Assembly: GCA_002271215.1 (NCBI GenBank)
Contig: CP018628.1
Coordinates: 248,001-312,000, forward strand
DNA: 64,000 nucleotides
Reading direction: 5' to 3'
Source: Lelliottia jeotgali
GTDB taxonomy: Bacteria > Pseudomonadota > Gammaproteobacteria > Enterobacterales > Enterobacteriaceae
Under the pieces are notes generated by a model, which was given only the letters and a program-made list of their open reading frames with translations, had not been told where the DNA came from and did not search any database. The number at the start of each line of letters is the position of its first letter. The first letter of the stretch is position 1. A program made the translations under genes and the position numbers. This document shows, one piece after another, positions 22,812 through 32,623 of the stretch.

Positions 22812-22893
22812 AAAAAAAGTCGGGTGGCGGCCTCGCCTTACCCGACCTACAATTTTTTATCCCTCTCCCTGTGGGAGAGGGCCGGGGTGAGGG
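22812..22893. repeat. REP unit plus CCCTCTCCC palindrome between ubiA and plsB
   Basis: GTCGGGTGGCGG...TTACCCGAC (22819-22846) is a REP-type palindrome flanked by A- and T-runs, so it may also terminate transcripts in both directions. It is followed by CCCTCTCCC-TGT-GGGAGAGGG and GGGGTGAGGG (22861-22893), the same repeat family as at 12766 and 15952. Confidence 0.75.
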
Positions 22894-22914
22894 CATCAGA
22901 CCGCACCCGTATCG

Positions 22915-25335
22915 TCACTCGTCCTGCGTCGCACTCTCAATCGTCAAACGCACATCGGATGTAATCAACTCCGCCAGCATCTGGTAAACCTTCATCGTCT
23001 CTTCAGGTTCCGCATCGCCGGTATCGCTGATATAACCGTCATCACGTAGCGTCAGCACCAGTGAGCTAAACACCGCTTTATCGAAGAATTCTGGCGCGTT
23101 AATGCCGTGCAGGACGGATAAACGCTGAGCCAGCGTGCGGCTCTCTTTTTCCAGGGTTCCACGGTTGATGGACGGGTTATTGCTCAACAGCCAGAAGGTG
23201 ATCGCGTAGCGTTGCAGCGTCTCGCGCGCCCCGGCTGCCAGCAGCTGGAGTGTACGGGAACGGGATGGATTGATATGCAGCTCATCGTCTTTCACCGCAA
23301 TCAGACCCTGACGCAACAGCTCGGCGGTCAGTTTATCCAGCTCGACGGCCAGCTCCTCGTTGCTCCAGCTGAGGAACAGCTCGGCTTTCAGCATAGGATA
23401 GAGCGTCTCAACATGGCGCAGCAGTTCCTGACGGGAAATGCGGCGGTGCTGAGTAATAATCGCCGCCATCAGGGATGGCAGCATCAGCATATGGGCGATG
23501 TTGTTGCGATAGTAGGTCATCAGCACCGCCTGCTCGCGCGGCAGAATGATGATGTCGCCGATGGTGTCCTTCTCGACTTCGAACTTGTTCATCTGCAACG
23601 CGTGGTCAATCAGCTGACCGGCGGTCGCAGCCGGAACGGTGGAATCCGCCGAGTACGGGACATTACGCATAATATCCAGATAGCAATCAAGCTGTTCGGT
23701 CAGCTGTTCGCGCGTCAGTGAACGCTGACGCGACGCCAGCAGCGCCGTGACGCACAGGTTCATGGCGTTAGCCGCACCGGCGTTGTTAATACGCACCATC
23801 AGATCGGCGGCGATGTTATTGACCGTCGGCGTCAGCCAGGCTGGGCGAATCGCTTCTATCGGATCGATAGACTCGCGCCACTCTGGAACGTGCTGATTCA
23901 GGTAGGTCATCAGCGGCAGCGGTTCGCCGAAGTTCACGTAGCCCTGACCGAGATTGCGCAGCTTGCTCAGGCCTTTCAGCATCTGAGGCAGACTCTCTTT
24001 CTCTTTGGTCGCACCACGCAATTCTTTCGCGTAAGTGCCTACTTCCATCACGTGCTCGTAACCGATGTAGATTGGCACCAGCGTAATCGGACGCGTACCG
24101 CCGCGCAGCATCGCCTGGATAGTCATCGAGAGGGTGCCGGTTTTCGGGTCAAGCAGACGGCCTGTACGGGAACGACCACCCTCTACGAAATACTCAACGG
24201 AATAGCCACGGCTGAACAGCTCGCCCAGATACTCGCGGAATACTGTGGAATAGAGCTTATTGCCCTTGAAGGTACGACGAATAAAGAACGCACCCAGACG
24301 GCGGAAAATCGGACCTGCTGGCCAGAAATTCAGGTTAATACCGGCCGCGATGTGTGGCGGCACCAGGCCCTGGTGATACAGGACGTATGACAGCAGCAGA
24401 TAGTCCATGTGGCTGCGATGGCAGGGCACATAGACAATTTCGTGGCCGTCATGGGCTAGCTGACGTACGCGCTCGGCGTTGTTGACGTTAATCCCCTGAT
24501 ACAGACGGTTCCAGGTAAAGCTCAGGATACGGTCAGAGAGGCGGATCATCTCGTAAGAGAAGTTCGCCGCAATCTCTTCCATCAGGGCGATAGCGTTCTG
24601 CTGGGCTTTCTCGTGAGAGATTTTCTTGCTGCGCGCTTCATCTTCGACGGCGCGGGCAATGGCTTTGGAGGCCAGCAGTTTATTGAACAGATCCTGACGG
24701 GCAGGCAGACGTGGCCCAACGGCAGCCAGGCGCTGACGCGCGAAATGCATACGTGCGACGCGAGCCAGTTTCTGGGCGATAATTTTATCCGTGCCGTGCT
24801 CATCCGCCATGCGGCGCAGAGAGACGGAAGGGGAGAACCGCACAAAGCTGTCGCGCCCCAGCCATGATACGGCAAAGAATTTTTGAATGCCGTTCAGCAT
24901 ACGCAGCGGCGGGTTTTCTTCACCTTTCTGGCGGCCTGGACGACGACCAAACATCACCGACACCGGCACCATCTGGACATCCAGGTTGGGGTTGCTGCGG
25001 TGCAGATCGAGATAGTCGTGGAACAGCTTGATGGACTCTTCTTTTGGCGTGTAATAGGTAAACACGCGCGGCCCGCCGTGAATAAACACGTAGCGCGGCA
25101 GCAGAGTACCGTCGACCTCAAGCGGTTCGAGCGGATCGGGTAAATCATGCGCCAGACATTGGGCGCGCAGCGTCAGTAAGTCTGCCTTCGAGTTATAAGG
25201 CAAAACGTACATAATAGGGCGCGAGGTATCGAGCCCTAATTCCAGCGCAGGTTCCGCCGGGATAGACTTACTTTTTACCAGGACGCTTAATGGTAAATTA
25301 AGTATTTTGTAGTAAATTCGTGGCCAGCCGGACAT
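22915..25335 (-). CDS. plsB: Glycerol-3-phosphate 1-O-acyltransferase
   Basis: An 806-residue inner-membrane acyltransferase that acylates sn-glycerol-3-phosphate at position 1, the first step of phospholipid synthesis. The catalytic H-X4-D box is [10 protein letters not shown] (~residues 305-314), followed by the other acyltransferase blocks ([47 protein letters not shown]). A 21-residue in-frame extension exists; the ATG at 25335 gives the E. coli start [10 protein letters not shown]. It is divergent from dgkA, with about 150 bases between. Confidence 0.97.
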   Translation of the reverse strand: MSGWPRIYYKILNLPLSVLVKSKSIPAEPALELGLDTSRPIMYVLPYNSKADLLTLRAQCLAHDLPDPLEPLEVDGTLLPRYVFIHGGPRVFTYYTPKEESIKLFHDYLDLHRSNPNLDVQMVPVSVMFGRRPGRQKGEENPPLRMLNGIQKFFAVSWLGRDSFVRFSPSVSLRRMADEHGTDKIIAQKLARVARMHFARQRLAAVGPRLPARQDLFNKLLASKAIARAVEDEARSKKISHEKAQQNAIALMEEIAANFSYEMIRLSDRILSFTWNRLYQGINVNNAERVRQLAHDGHEIVYVPCHRSHMDYLLLSYVLYHQGLVPPHIAAGINLNFWPAGPIFRRLGAFFIRRTFKGNKLYSTVFREYLGELFSRGYSVEYFVEGGRSRTGRLLDPKTGTLSMTIQAMLRGGTRPITLVPIYIGYEHVMEVGTYAKELRGATKEKESLPQMLKGLSKLRNLGQGYVNFGEPLPLMTYLNQHVPEWRESIDPIEAIRPAWLTPTVNNIAADLMVRINNAGAANAMNLCVTALLASRQRSLTREQLTEQLDCYLDIMRNVPYSADSTVPAATAGQLIDHALQMNKFEVEKDTIGDIIILPREQAVLMTYYRNNIAHMLMLPSLMAAIITQHRRISRQELLRHVETLYPMLKAELFLSWSNEELAVELDKLTAELLRQGLIAVKDDELHINPSRSRTLQLLAAGARETLQRYAITFWLLSNNPSINRGTLEKESRTLAQRLSVLHGINAPEFFDKAVFSSLVLTLRDDGYISDTGDAEPEETMKVYQMLAELITSDVRLTIESATQDE

Positions 25336-25489
25336 AAACGATGTAAAGCCTCTGGTTAATAATGCAAATGCGGCGCAAGGATAACAGAAAGCGCGCAAAA
25401 TTTCTGTTGTTACCGGTCATACTTCAGGCTGTATTACTACGTGCGACAACCCTAGTTACTGACGCTAAATCTAAGAAAAGGTTCTTTTA

Positions 25490-25858
25490 ATGGCCAATAA
25501 TACCACCGGGTTCACCCGAATCATCAAAGCTGCCGGATATTCATGGAAAGGTTTCCGCGCGGCGTGGATCAATGAAGCCGCCTTCCGTCAGGAAGGGGTC
25601 GCTGCTGTCATCGCGGTCATCATCGCCTGTTTCCTCGACGTTGATCCTATCACTCGCGTTCTGCTCATTGGTTCGGTTCTTCTGGTGATGATAGTGGAAA
25701 TTCTCAACAGCGCTATTGAAGCGGTGGTAGATCGTATCGGCTCTGATTTCCATGAGCTCTCGGGCCGCGCGAAAGACATGGGATCTGCCGCTGTGCTGCT
25801 GGCGATTATCATAGCGGCCATCACCTGGGTCACGCTTCTTTGGTCACATTTTCGATAA
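25490..25858 (+). CDS. dgkA: Diacylglycerol kinase
   Basis: A 122-residue trimeric inner-membrane kinase that recycles diacylglycerol produced during MDO and LPS modification. It has three transmembrane helices and an amphipathic N-terminal helix. The signature EILNSAIEAVVDRIGSDFHE (~residues 69-88), containing the catalytic Glu and Asn, is intact. AAAAGG precedes the ATG. It is divergent from plsB. Confidence 0.97.
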   Translation: MANNTTGFTRIIKAAGYSWKGFRAAWINEAAFRQEGVAAVIAVIIACFLDVDPITRVLLIGSVLLVMIVEILNSAIEAVVDRIGSDFHELSGRAKDMGSAAVLLAIIIAAITWVTLLWSHFR

Positions 25859-25922
25859 GCCTTCAGGAATGCAATAAGTCTCTGGTTTTTTGTGCAGTTT
25901 TTGGTTCCAAATTCACCTTTGA

Positions 25923-25959
25923 CTGTATATACTCACAGCATAACTGTATATACACCCAG
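25923..25959 (+). promoter_or_regulatory. lexA: Two LexA boxes upstream of lexA
   Basis: CTGTATATACTCACAG (25923-25938) and CTGTATATACACCCAG (25944-25959) both fit the 16-bp SOS box CTGT-N8-ACAG (the second with CCAG). This is the double-box autoregulatory arrangement known at E. coli lexA. Confidence 0.95.
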
Positions 25960-25967
25960 GGGGCGGA

Positions 25968-26576
25968 ATGAAAGCGTTAACGGCCAGACAGCAAGAGGTG
26001 TTTGATCTTATTCGAGATCACATCAGCCAGACGGGAATGCCACCTACGCGTGCGGAAATCGCGCAGCGTCTGGGCTTCCGTTCTCCAAATGCCGCTGAAG
26101 AGCACCTCAAAGCACTGGCCCGTAAAGGCGTCCTTGAGATTGTCTCCGGTGCTTCACGCGGTATTCGCCTGCTGGTAGAGGAAGAAACAGGCCTGCCATT
26201 GGTGGGTCGCGTTGCGGCGGGTGAACCTCTGCTGGCTCAGCAACACATTGAAGGCCACTATCAGGTCGATCCGGGGATGTTTAAACCGAGTGCTGACTTC
26301 CTGCTGCGTGTTAGCGGGATGTCCATGAAAGATATCGGAATCCTGGACGGCGATCTGCTGGCGGTGCACAAAACGCAGGATGTGCGTAATGGACAAGTTG
26401 TTGTCGCGCGCATTGATGACGAAGTCACCGTTAAGCGACTGAAAAAACAGGGCAACACGGTTCAGCTGTTGCCGGAAAACAGCGAGTTCTCCCCAATTGT
26501 GGTGGATCTCCGCGAGCAGGCTTTCTCTATTGAAGGTCTGGCTGTGGGTGTCATCCGCAACGGTGAATGGCTGTAA
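25968..26576 (+). CDS. lexA: LexA SOS repressor
   Basis: A 202-residue repressor/autopeptidase. The N-terminal winged helix (residues 1-~70) contains the DNA-recognition segment [20 protein letters not shown]. The self-cleavage site is Ala-Gly in [12 protein letters not shown] (~residue 84). The catalytic Ser lies in [16 protein letters not shown] (~119) and the Lys in VKRLKKQG (~156). It is identical in length to E. coli LexA. It is autoregulated through the two boxes just upstream and co-transcribed with dinF. Confidence 0.98.
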   Translation: MKALTARQQEVFDLIRDHISQTGMPPTRAEIAQRLGFRSPNAAEEHLKALARKGVLEIVSGASRGIRLLVEEETGLPLVGRVAAGEPLLAQQHIEGHYQVDPGMFKPSADFLLRVSGMSMKDIGILDGDLLAVHKTQDVRNGQVVVARIDDEVTVKRLKKQGNTVQLLPENSEFSPIVVDLREQAFSIEGLAVGVIRNGEWL

Positions 26577-26642
26577 TATCTTTCTGACAGGCTGCGGTGC
26601 ATCCGCAGTCTGACTGTCTCACTTCTTTCCCGGTAATTTCTC

Positions 26643-27962
26643 ATGTCTCTGCTGACTCCCTCAGACAAGGCATTGTGGCGTCTTGCGCTGCCGATGATTT
26701 TCTCCAATATCACCGTTCCTTTGCTTGGGCTGGTCGATACGGCGGTGATTGGTCATCTGGATTCCCCTGTTTATCTTGGCGGCGTGGCGATTGGCGCGAC
26801 GGCGACCAGTTTCCTCTTCATGCTGCTGCTCTTTTTACGCATGAGCACTACAGGTCTAACCGCGCAGGCGTTTGGCGCGAAAGATCCGTTTCGTCTGGCC
26901 CGTGCGCTGGTGCAGCCGCTGATTCTTGCGCTGGGCGCGGGGCTGCTGATTGTTTTGCTGCGTACACCGCTTATTGATTTGGCTTTGCACGTCGTTGGCG
27001 GTAGTGAAGCTGTGCTCGAACAGGCGAGGCGTTTCCTTGAAATCCGCTGGCTCAGCGCCCCGGCGTCGCTGGCAAACCTTGTTCTGCTCGGCTGGCTACT
27101 GGGCGTGCAATATGCGCGTGCGCCAGTGATCCTGCTGGTGGTGGGGAATGTGCTCAATATCATCCTCGACCTCTGGCTGGTGATGGGTCTGCATATGAAC
27201 GTTCAGGGCGCGGCGCTGGCAACCGTGGTCGCGGAATACGGCACGTTCTTCATCGGTCTATGGATGGTGAAGCGTGTGCTTGCGATGCGGGGAATATCAC
27301 TCGCGATGCTGAAAACCGCGTGGCGCGGCAGCATCCGCAAACTGCTGGCATTGAATCGCGACATCATGCTGCGTTCGCTGCTATTGCAACTCTGCTTTGG
27401 CGCATTAACGGTATTCGGCGCGCGGCTGGGGCCGGAGATTGTTGCGGTCAACGCCGTGCTCATGACACTGCTGACGTTCACTGCCTATGCGCTTGACGGG
27501 TTTGCCTATGCCGTGGAAGCCCACTCCGGGCAAGCCTACGGTGCGCGCCAAACGGGGCAGTTGCAGGAGGTGTGGCGTGCGGCCTGCCGCCAGTCGGGCC
27601 TGGTGGCGCTGGTTTTTGCGCTTATCTATGCCCTGTTCGGCGGACAAATCGTCGCGCTATTAACCTCTTTGCCTGAGCTGCGCGAGCTGGCGAATCATTA
27701 CATCCTCTGGCAGGTCGTTCTGCCGGTGGTGGGCGTGTGGTGTTATTTGCTGGATGGTATGTTTATCGGTGCAACGCGAGGGGCAGAAATGCGTAACAGC
27801 ATGGCGGTCGCGGCGGCTGGGTTTGCCTTAACTCTCTTCACGCTGCCGTGGCTGGGTAATCATGGATTGTGGCTGGCGCTGGCAGTGTTTCTCGCCCTGC
27901 GCGGCCTGTCTCTGGCGGTTATCTGGCGGCGTCACTGGCGAAATAACACCTGGTTCGCCTAG
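26643..27962 (+). CDS. dinF: MATE family efflux transporter DinF
   Basis: A 439-residue MATE-family transporter with twelve hydrophobic helices, second gene of the SOS-regulated lexA-dinF operon (66 bases after lexA). Conserved MATE segments include PMIFSNITVPLLGLVDTAVI (~residues 17-36) and the C-terminal repeat around LDGFAYAVEAHSGQAYGAR. E. coli DinF has been linked to protection from oxidative stress and bile salts; the substrate here is not evident from sequence. The C-terminus IWRRHWRNNTWFA matches E. coli. Confidence 0.95.
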   Translation: MSLLTPSDKALWRLALPMIFSNITVPLLGLVDTAVIGHLDSPVYLGGVAIGATATSFLFMLLLFLRMSTTGLTAQAFGAKDPFRLARALVQPLILALGAGLLIVLLRTPLIDLALHVVGGSEAVLEQARRFLEIRWLSAPASLANLVLLGWLLGVQYARAPVILLVVGNVLNIILDLWLVMGLHMNVQGAALATVVAEYGTFFIGLWMVKRVLAMRGISLAMLKTAWRGSIRKLLALNRDIMLRSLLLQLCFGALTVFGARLGPEIVAVNAVLMTLLTFTAYALDGFAYAVEAHSGQAYGARQTGQLQEVWRAACRQSGLVALVFALIYALFGGQIVALLTSLPELRELANHYILWQVVLPVVGVWCYLLDGMFIGATRGAEMRNSMAVAAAGFALTLFTLPWLGNHGLWLALAVFLALRGLSLAVIWRRHWRNNTWFA

Positions 27963-28106
27963 TGGCTTCGTTTGACGAAACGGTTAAAGATTCTGAATCT
28001 CTCAACGCCTGCCGAATCCTTATCTACAATTATTATCACGTCCAGCAGATACGAACGAAACGGACGATTCAAATTTACGTGATAACCGAACGATGAGGAT
28101 ATGATT

Positions 28107-28316
28107 ATGAATAAAGACGAAATCGGCGGTAACTGGAAACAGTTCAAAGGTAAAGCAAAAGAACAGTGGGGTAAATTGACCGACGATGATGTAACCGTCA
28201 TTGAAGGTAAACGCGAACAGCTGGTCGGTAAGATTCAGGAACGCTACGGCTACGCGAAAGATCAGGCGGAAAAAGAGGTTGTTGACTGGGAAAAACGCAA
28301 CGACTACCGCTGGTAA
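28107..28316 (+). CDS. yjbJ: CsbD-family stress protein YjbJ
   Basis: A 69-residue highly charged helical protein of the CsbD family, abundant in stationary-phase E. coli; no biochemical function is established. The CsbD pattern is complete: GGNWKQFKGKAKEQWGKLTD and then ERYGYAKDQAEKEV. Two in-frame ATGs exist (28101 and 28107); 28107 gives the E. coli start MNKDE and has GAGG at suitable distance. A terminator follows. Confidence 0.95.
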   Translation: MNKDEIGGNWKQFKGKAKEQWGKLTDDDVTVIEGKREQLVGKIQERYGYAKDQAEKEVVDWEKRNDYRW

Positions 28317-28355
28317 CAGAGTTCTACCCGTTGTACACGGAAGTACAATCCCTGA

Positions 28356-28382
28356 GGGCGGCTTATGGCCGCCCGCTTTGTT
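28356..28382. terminator. Terminator between convergent yjbJ and zur
   Basis: GGGCGGC-TTATG-GCCGCCC with CGCTTTGTTTT after it on the plus strand. It ends yjbJ and abuts the zur stop codon. Confidence 0.8.
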
Positions 28383-28898
28383 TTAGCGCGGTTTTTTCTT
28401 AACCATGACCGAGTGATCATGCTGGCATTCACCTTGATGACGGCAAGCTTCCACTTCGACACATGCCGAGCACAACCCGTGTGCTTCAATCACGTTATGG
28501 CGCAGGGCAAAGCCCATTTTAGCCGCCAGAGAATGCAGAATATCCTCCACGCCTTCAGCCCCTTCTTCTTTGACCGCGCCACAGCGATCGCAGATAAACA
28601 TGGCCGAGGTATGCGTCGGTTGATCGAACAGGTGGCACAGCACGTAGCTGTTAGTCGATTCAACCTTATGCACAAACCCTTGTTCCAGCAGGAAATCCAG
28701 CGCGCGATAGACGGTCGGAGGTTTCGCCTGCGGCTCGCTTTCGCGCAGCAGATCGAGCAGATCATACGCGCTGATAGCACCGCGTTGCAGGCTCATCAGA
28801 CGTAACACTTCAAGGCGCTGCGGAGTCAGGCGCACATTGCGTTGAGCACAGAGCTTTTCAGCTTGCGCTAACAGATCTTGCATCGTGGTCTTATCCAT
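28383..28898 (-). CDS. zur: Zinc uptake regulator Zur
   Basis: A 171-residue Fur-family repressor that senses zinc and silences znuABC and related genes. The N-terminal winged helix includes RLTPQRLEVLRLMSLQRGAI and the recognition region KPPTVYRALDFLLEQG. Metal ligands are visible: CHLFDQPTHTSAMFICDRCG (Cys/His ligands plus the structural Cys pair), HNVIEAHGLCSACVEVEAC and a His-rich tail GECQHDHSV. It matches E. coli Zur in length. It is divergent from the cupin gene with ~115 bases between; I see no Zur box there. Confidence 0.96.
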   Translation of the reverse strand: MDKTTMQDLLAQAEKLCAQRNVRLTPQRLEVLRLMSLQRGAISAYDLLDLLRESEPQAKPPTVYRALDFLLEQGFVHKVESTNSYVLCHLFDQPTHTSAMFICDRCGAVKEEGAEGVEDILHSLAAKMGFALRHNVIEAHGLCSACVEVEACRHQGECQHDHSVMVKKKPR

Positions 28899-29013
28899 AT
28901 CGCACCTCGAATTATGGAGTCTGGAAAACCCTCACTTTACCATGTTCTACTGAAAACGCCGAGAACCGCCACGGTGTGCTATACCTGACGCATCGCAACA
29001 TGGGAAAAACACA

Positions 29014-29502
29014 ATGAAAAGACCTGAATGCATCCGACACTGGCGCGACGTCGAAGGCGCTGACGATTCCACTTACCCGGACAGTGACGAGCTTTTTGCC
29101 ATTGGTGCGCCGCTGGCGCGCAAACTGGGTCTGGGACGTATTGGTATCCATCATGAACGGCTGCCGCCAGGGCGTCGCACCTCTTATCCGCACGCTGAAA
29201 GCGACGAAGAAGAGTTTATCTTTGTCATTGAAGGGCATCCGCAGGCGTGGATTAACGGCTATTTATGGAAACTGGAGCCGGGCGACAGCGTCGGTTTTCC
29301 GGCCGGAACCGGAGTCTGCCACACCTTTATTAACAATACCGACGAAGAGGTGCGCTTGCTGGTGGTTGGCGAGGCGAACAAAAAACAAAACCGGATTTAT
29401 TACCCGTTGAATCCAGTTTATGCCGCCACGCGTGAAGACCGCTGGGTCGATCATCCGCCGCAGTTTTTTGGCCCCCACGACGGAAAACCTGGGCGAAAAT
29501 AA
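29014..29502 (+). CDS. Cupin-domain protein
   Basis: A 162-residue single-domain cupin. Cupin motif 1 is visible around SYPHAESDEEEFIFVIEGHP (residues ~57-76), with His and Glu residues placed as metal ligands, and motif 2 around GDSVGFPAGTGVCHTFINNT (~90-109). It is otherwise a soluble cytoplasmic protein with no signal peptide. Proteins of this shape are often annotated as cupin or glyoxalase-like; the substrate is unknown to me. It is divergent from zur and occupies the place where K-12 has yjbL and yjbM. Linkage to zinc control is possible but unsupported. Confidence 0.8.
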   Translation: MKRPECIRHWRDVEGADDSTYPDSDELFAIGAPLARKLGLGRIGIHHERLPPGRRTSYPHAESDEEEFIFVIEGHPQAWINGYLWKLEPGDSVGFPAGTGVCHTFINNTDEEVRLLVVGEANKKQNRIYYPLNPVYAATREDRWVDHPPQFFGPHDGKPGRK

Positions 29503-29672
29503 TATCCTCTTCTATAAATATTGAGGGCCGTCACAAATTACAACAGGCCGAGCGGAAGATTTAACTTAGGGAAATAGCAGGTCTTTTTGATGTTATTCAC
29601 AGCAATAGTTCGTCCCTGTTTGAGAGATAACAGACGGGGTTGTTTAATAACAGACTATAAAACGAGCATACT

Positions 29673-30983
29673 GTGAAAAAACATTTTAAATTTTCGGTGG
29701 TTAGCATCGCTGTCTCCTTATTGATGGCAAATCAGGCGGGAGCAGCCAATACCTGGACAGAAGCGCGTAGCGACGCGATGGGTGGAACCGGAGTTGCATC
29801 AGGCCATTACGGTAGTGGCGCCTTCATCAACCCGGCGCTGCTGGCAAAGGCCAAACCGGATGACGACATTACCGTTATCTTGCCTTCGGTCGGCGCGCAG
29901 ATTACCGACAAAGACAATCTGCAGGATCAGATCGACGATATCAGCGATAAAGTCGATCACTACGATAATGTGATCAACAGCCTCACACCGGCGGAGATCA
30001 TCGCCAATCCCTTAGGATCCGTGAACCAGTTCCAGAGCGCCGCGAAAGATCTCGCTGACGAGCTGGACGATCTGAAAGGCAAAACCGCCCGCGCTACCGC
30101 CGGTGCCGGGATTGCGGTCAGCATTCCAAACAACGTACTGGCCGTCGCCTTTGTCGCAAAAGGCAATGCCCACGCGCGCGTGAGTTCCTCCATCGACCAG
30201 CAGGATATTGACTACCTGCGCAGCATCCAGAACAGCAAATTGGTCGCGGGCAGCGTCGCGCTGGATGCGGCCCTGAACGGCTCGGATCAAATCACCAAGA
30301 ACCTCAACTCCACGGCCTCAGGCCGGGCGGCGATTGTCTCTGACTACGGCGTGGCGGTGGCGCGTCAGTTTGATATTGCTGATGTGCCGGTCTCCGTCGG
30401 TATCACGCCAAAACTGCAAAAAACCTGGCTCTACAACTACACCACCTCTATTTACACCTACGACAGCAACGACTGGAACAGCAGCCGCTACCGCACGGAC
30501 GATACCGGTTTCAACGTCGATGCCGGTGTGACCGCCGATTTTGGCGAGAACTGGACGGTGGGCCTGAGCGGGCAGAACCTGATGTCGCGTGATATCGATA
30601 CCAAGGATATCCGCATCCGCAATGGTCGTACGGGTGAGGTGGTGAGCTACAAAGATACCTACCAGATCCGCCCGCTGGTTACGGCTGGCGTGGCCTGGCA
30701 TAACGATCTGGTGACGCTCACCGCCGATGGCGATCTGACCGAAACCAAAGGCTTCAAGAGTGAAGAAAACTCCCAGTACGTGGGTGTCGGTGCGGAAGTC
30801 ACGCCGCTGAGCTGGCTAGCGGTGCGCGCCGGTTATCGCGCGGACGTGAAAGACAATGACAGCAACGTCTTCACCGGCGGTGTCGGCTTTGCGCCGTTCA
30901 ACGCGGTCCATGTGGATCTGATGGGCCTGTACGGGGAAGACAAAACCTGGGGGGCAGGCGCGCAGCTGAGCGTCACCTTCTAA
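29673..30983 (+). CDS. TraF_2-like outer-membrane beta-barrel protein ('conjugal transfer protein TraF')
   Basis: A 436-residue exported protein. The signal peptide is residues 1-24 (ending QAGA-AN). The mature protein opens with ARSDAMGGTGVASGHYGSGAFINPALLA, the hallmark of the FadL-like TraF_2 family (PF13729). A helical, coiled-coil-like insert (QDQIDDISDKVDHYDNVINS and KDLADELDDLKGK, residues ~84-140) is followed by amphipathic strands and a C-terminal Phe. This predicts an outer-membrane barrel. The family is named for a plasmid gene, but no other conjugation gene is near, so transport or envelope function is more likely. The start is GTG at 29673 with a weak ribosome site. Confidence 0.75.
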   Translation: MKKHFKFSVVSIAVSLLMANQAGAANTWTEARSDAMGGTGVASGHYGSGAFINPALLAKAKPDDDITVILPSVGAQITDKDNLQDQIDDISDKVDHYDNVINSLTPAEIIANPLGSVNQFQSAAKDLADELDDLKGKTARATAGAGIAVSIPNNVLAVAFVAKGNAHARVSSSIDQQDIDYLRSIQNSKLVAGSVALDAALNGSDQITKNLNSTASGRAAIVSDYGVAVARQFDIADVPVSVGITPKLQKTWLYNYTTSIYTYDSNDWNSSRYRTDDTGFNVDAGVTADFGENWTVGLSGQNLMSRDIDTKDIRIRNGRTGEVVSYKDTYQIRPLVTAGVAWHNDLVTLTADGDLTETKGFKSEENSQYVGVGAEVTPLSWLAVRAGYRADVKDNDSNVFTGGVGFAPFNAVHVDLMGLYGEDKTWGAGAQLSVTF

Positions 30984-30988
30984 GGCGA

Positions 30989-31015
30989 CCGGAGGCCATG
31001 CGCCTCCGGCTTTTC
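30989..31015 (+). terminator. Terminator after the TraF_2-like gene
   Basis: CCGGAGG...CCTCCGG stem with a CCATGCG loop, followed by CTTTTCTTT. Confidence 0.85.
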
Positions 31016-31064
31016 TTTGTGCTATAGTAGCGCCCCATTTCCACCAGGTGCTTAAAACTTCGCC

Positions 31065-32060
31065 ATGTCGTCAGAATTACAGTCACACTTCCCTGCACAC
31101 CGTTTTTCCATCGCGCCGATGCTCGACTGGACCGACAGACACTGCCGCTATTTCCTGCGTCAGCTCTCTCGCCACACGCTGCTGTACACCGAAATGGTCA
31201 CCACCGGAGCGATCATTCACGGGAAGGGCGACTATCTGGCCTATAGCGAAGAAGAGCATCCGGTTGCCTTACAGCTCGGCGGCAGCGACCCGGCTGCGCT
31301 GGCGCACTGCGCGAAACTGGCGCAAGAGCGCGGTTATGACGAAATTAACCTTAACGTCGGCTGCCCGTCCGATCGCGTGCAGAACGGGATGTTTGGTGCG
31401 TGCCTGATGGGCAACGCCCAGCTGGTGGCGGATTGCATCAAAGCGATGCGCGACGTGGTGTCGATTCCAGTCACGGTCAAAACGCGTATCGGGATTGACG
31501 ACCAGGACAGCTACGAATTTCTCTGTGATTTCATCAATACCGTAGCCGGGAAAGGCGAGTGCGAGATGTTTATCATCCACGCCCGTAAAGCCTGGTTATC
31601 CGGTCTCAGCCCGAAAGAGAACCGTGAAATTCCGCCGCTGGATTACCCGCGCGTGTATCAGCTCAAGCGTGATTTCCCGCATCTGACCATGTCGATTAAC
31701 GGCGGCATCAAATCCCTCGACGAAGCCAAAGCGCATTTAGACCATATGGATGGCGTGATGGTGGGCCGCGAGGCGTATCAAAATCCAGGTATTCTGGCCA
31801 CGGTCGATCGTGAAATCTTTGGCATAGACGGTACTGATACCGATCCGGTCGCCGTAGTGCGCGCCATGTATCCGTACATCGAACGCGAGCTGAGCAACGG
31901 CACTTATTTGGGCCATGTGACGCGCCATATGCTCGGGTTGTTCCAGGGTATTCCGGGTGCACGTCAGTGGCGTCGCTACCTGAGTGAAAATGCGCATAAA
32001 GCCGGGGCGGATATCGAAGTCCTGGAGCAGGCGCTGCGCCTGGTCGCTGACAAGCGATAA
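31065..32060 (+). CDS. dusA: tRNA-dihydrouridine(20/20a) synthase DusA
   Basis: A 331-residue FMN-dependent enzyme that reduces U20 and U20a in tRNA D-loops. The TIM-barrel motifs are clear: [18 protein letters not shown] (FMN binding), [13 protein letters not shown], the catalytic Cys region [19 protein letters not shown] (~residue 98) and [16 protein letters not shown]. The N-terminus is shorter than the longest E. coli annotation; ATG 31065 is the only reasonable start, although its ribosome site is weak. It ends in a strong terminator. Confidence 0.96.
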   Translation: MSSELQSHFPAHRFSIAPMLDWTDRHCRYFLRQLSRHTLLYTEMVTTGAIIHGKGDYLAYSEEEHPVALQLGGSDPAALAHCAKLAQERGYDEINLNVGCPSDRVQNGMFGACLMGNAQLVADCIKAMRDVVSIPVTVKTRIGIDDQDSYEFLCDFINTVAGKGECEMFIIHARKAWLSGLSPKENREIPPLDYPRVYQLKRDFPHLTMSINGGIKSLDEAKAHLDHMDGVMVGREAYQNPGILATVDREIFGIDGTDTDPVAVVRAMYPYIERELSNGTYLGHVTRHMLGLFQGIPGARQWRRYLSENAHKAGADIEVLEQALRLVADKR

Positions 32061-32089
32061 TTTTCACCAAAAGTTCGTCAAATTCACCA

Positions 32090-32120
32090 CGCCCTGCGAA
32101 TGTTCGCGGGGCGTTTTGTT
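32090..32120 (+). terminator. Rho-independent terminator of dusA
   Basis: CGCCCTGCGAA-TG-TTCGCGGGGCG stem followed by TTTTGTTTT. Confidence 0.9.
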
Positions 32121-32140
32121 TTAGATTCAATAAGTTAAAT

Positions 32141-32157
32141 TTGGCACGTTTCTTGTA
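32141..32157 (+). promoter_or_regulatory. pspG: Sigma-54 promoter of pspG
   Basis: TTGGCACG-TTTC-TTGTA fits the sigma-54 -24/-12 consensus (TGGCACG-N4-TTGCA), with one change at -12. It ends 42 bases before the pspG start. E. coli pspG is known to be transcribed by sigma-54 under PspF control. Confidence 0.85.
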
Positions 32158-32198
32158 ATACCCACTGCATATCTGAGGTATTGACGTGGGAGAGAGCC

Positions 32199-32441
32199 AT
32201 GCTGGAACTGCTGTTTGTGATTGGATTTTTTGTCATGCTGATGGCGACCGGAATTTCGCTGCTTGGCATTCTGGCTGCACTGGTGGTGGCAACGGTGGTG
32301 ATGTTTATCGGCGGATTGTTTGCGCTGATGATTAAACTGCTGCCGTGGCTACTGTTAGCGGTCGCCGTTGTGTGGGTTATTCGGATGGTTAAAACACCAA
32401 AAGTCCCACAGTATCAGCGCAATAACCGCTTTCGTTACTAA
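32199..32441 (+). CDS. pspG: Phage shock protein G
   Basis: An 80-residue inner-membrane effector of the phage-shock response, which counters loss of proton-motive force. It is almost entirely hydrophobic (two to three helices: LLFVIGFFVMLMATGISLLG, LVVATVVMFIGGLFALMI, LPWLLLAVAVVWVIRMV) with a basic C-terminal tail YQRNNRFRY. An upstream in-frame start at 32181 is rejected because ATG 32199 gives the E. coli start MLELLFVIG and follows GGAGAG. It is driven by the sigma-54 promoter just upstream. Confidence 0.95.
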   Translation: MLELLFVIGFFVMLMATGISLLGILAALVVATVVMFIGGLFALMIKLLPWLLLAVAVVWVIRMVKTPKVPQYQRNNRFRY

Positions 32442-32583
32442 GGTATTGAGGCGTTCGTCACATACCTGCAACTTTTCCGGCAGCAATGCTTAGAACAGAA
32501 TAGGATTTACTTATCGAATCTGTCACTATTGCCGCCGTTAAAGAATTCATCGAGCTGTACCCTACATACAGCCGAACTAAAAA

Positions 32584-32623
32584 AAGAATGGGCTTCCTGT
32601 TAAAAGGAAGCCCTAATTCTTTT
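32584..32623. terminator. Bidirectional terminator between pspG and qorA
   Basis: AAAGAAT-GGGCTTCC-TGTTAAAA-GGAAGCCC-TAATTCTTT: an 8-bp GC stem extended by AT pairs, with T-runs on both strands. It overlaps the qorA stop codon. The 140 bases between pspG and this hairpin hold nothing I can name. Confidence 0.85.

Noticed and set aside
28899..29013. Zur operator in the zur-cupin gap
   Set aside because: No palindrome of the TGTTATA...TATAACA type is present.
29673..30983. TraF annotation as a sign of an integrated conjugative element
   Set aside because: No other tra, relaxase, integrase or att sequence is visible nearby, and both flanks are conserved core genes.
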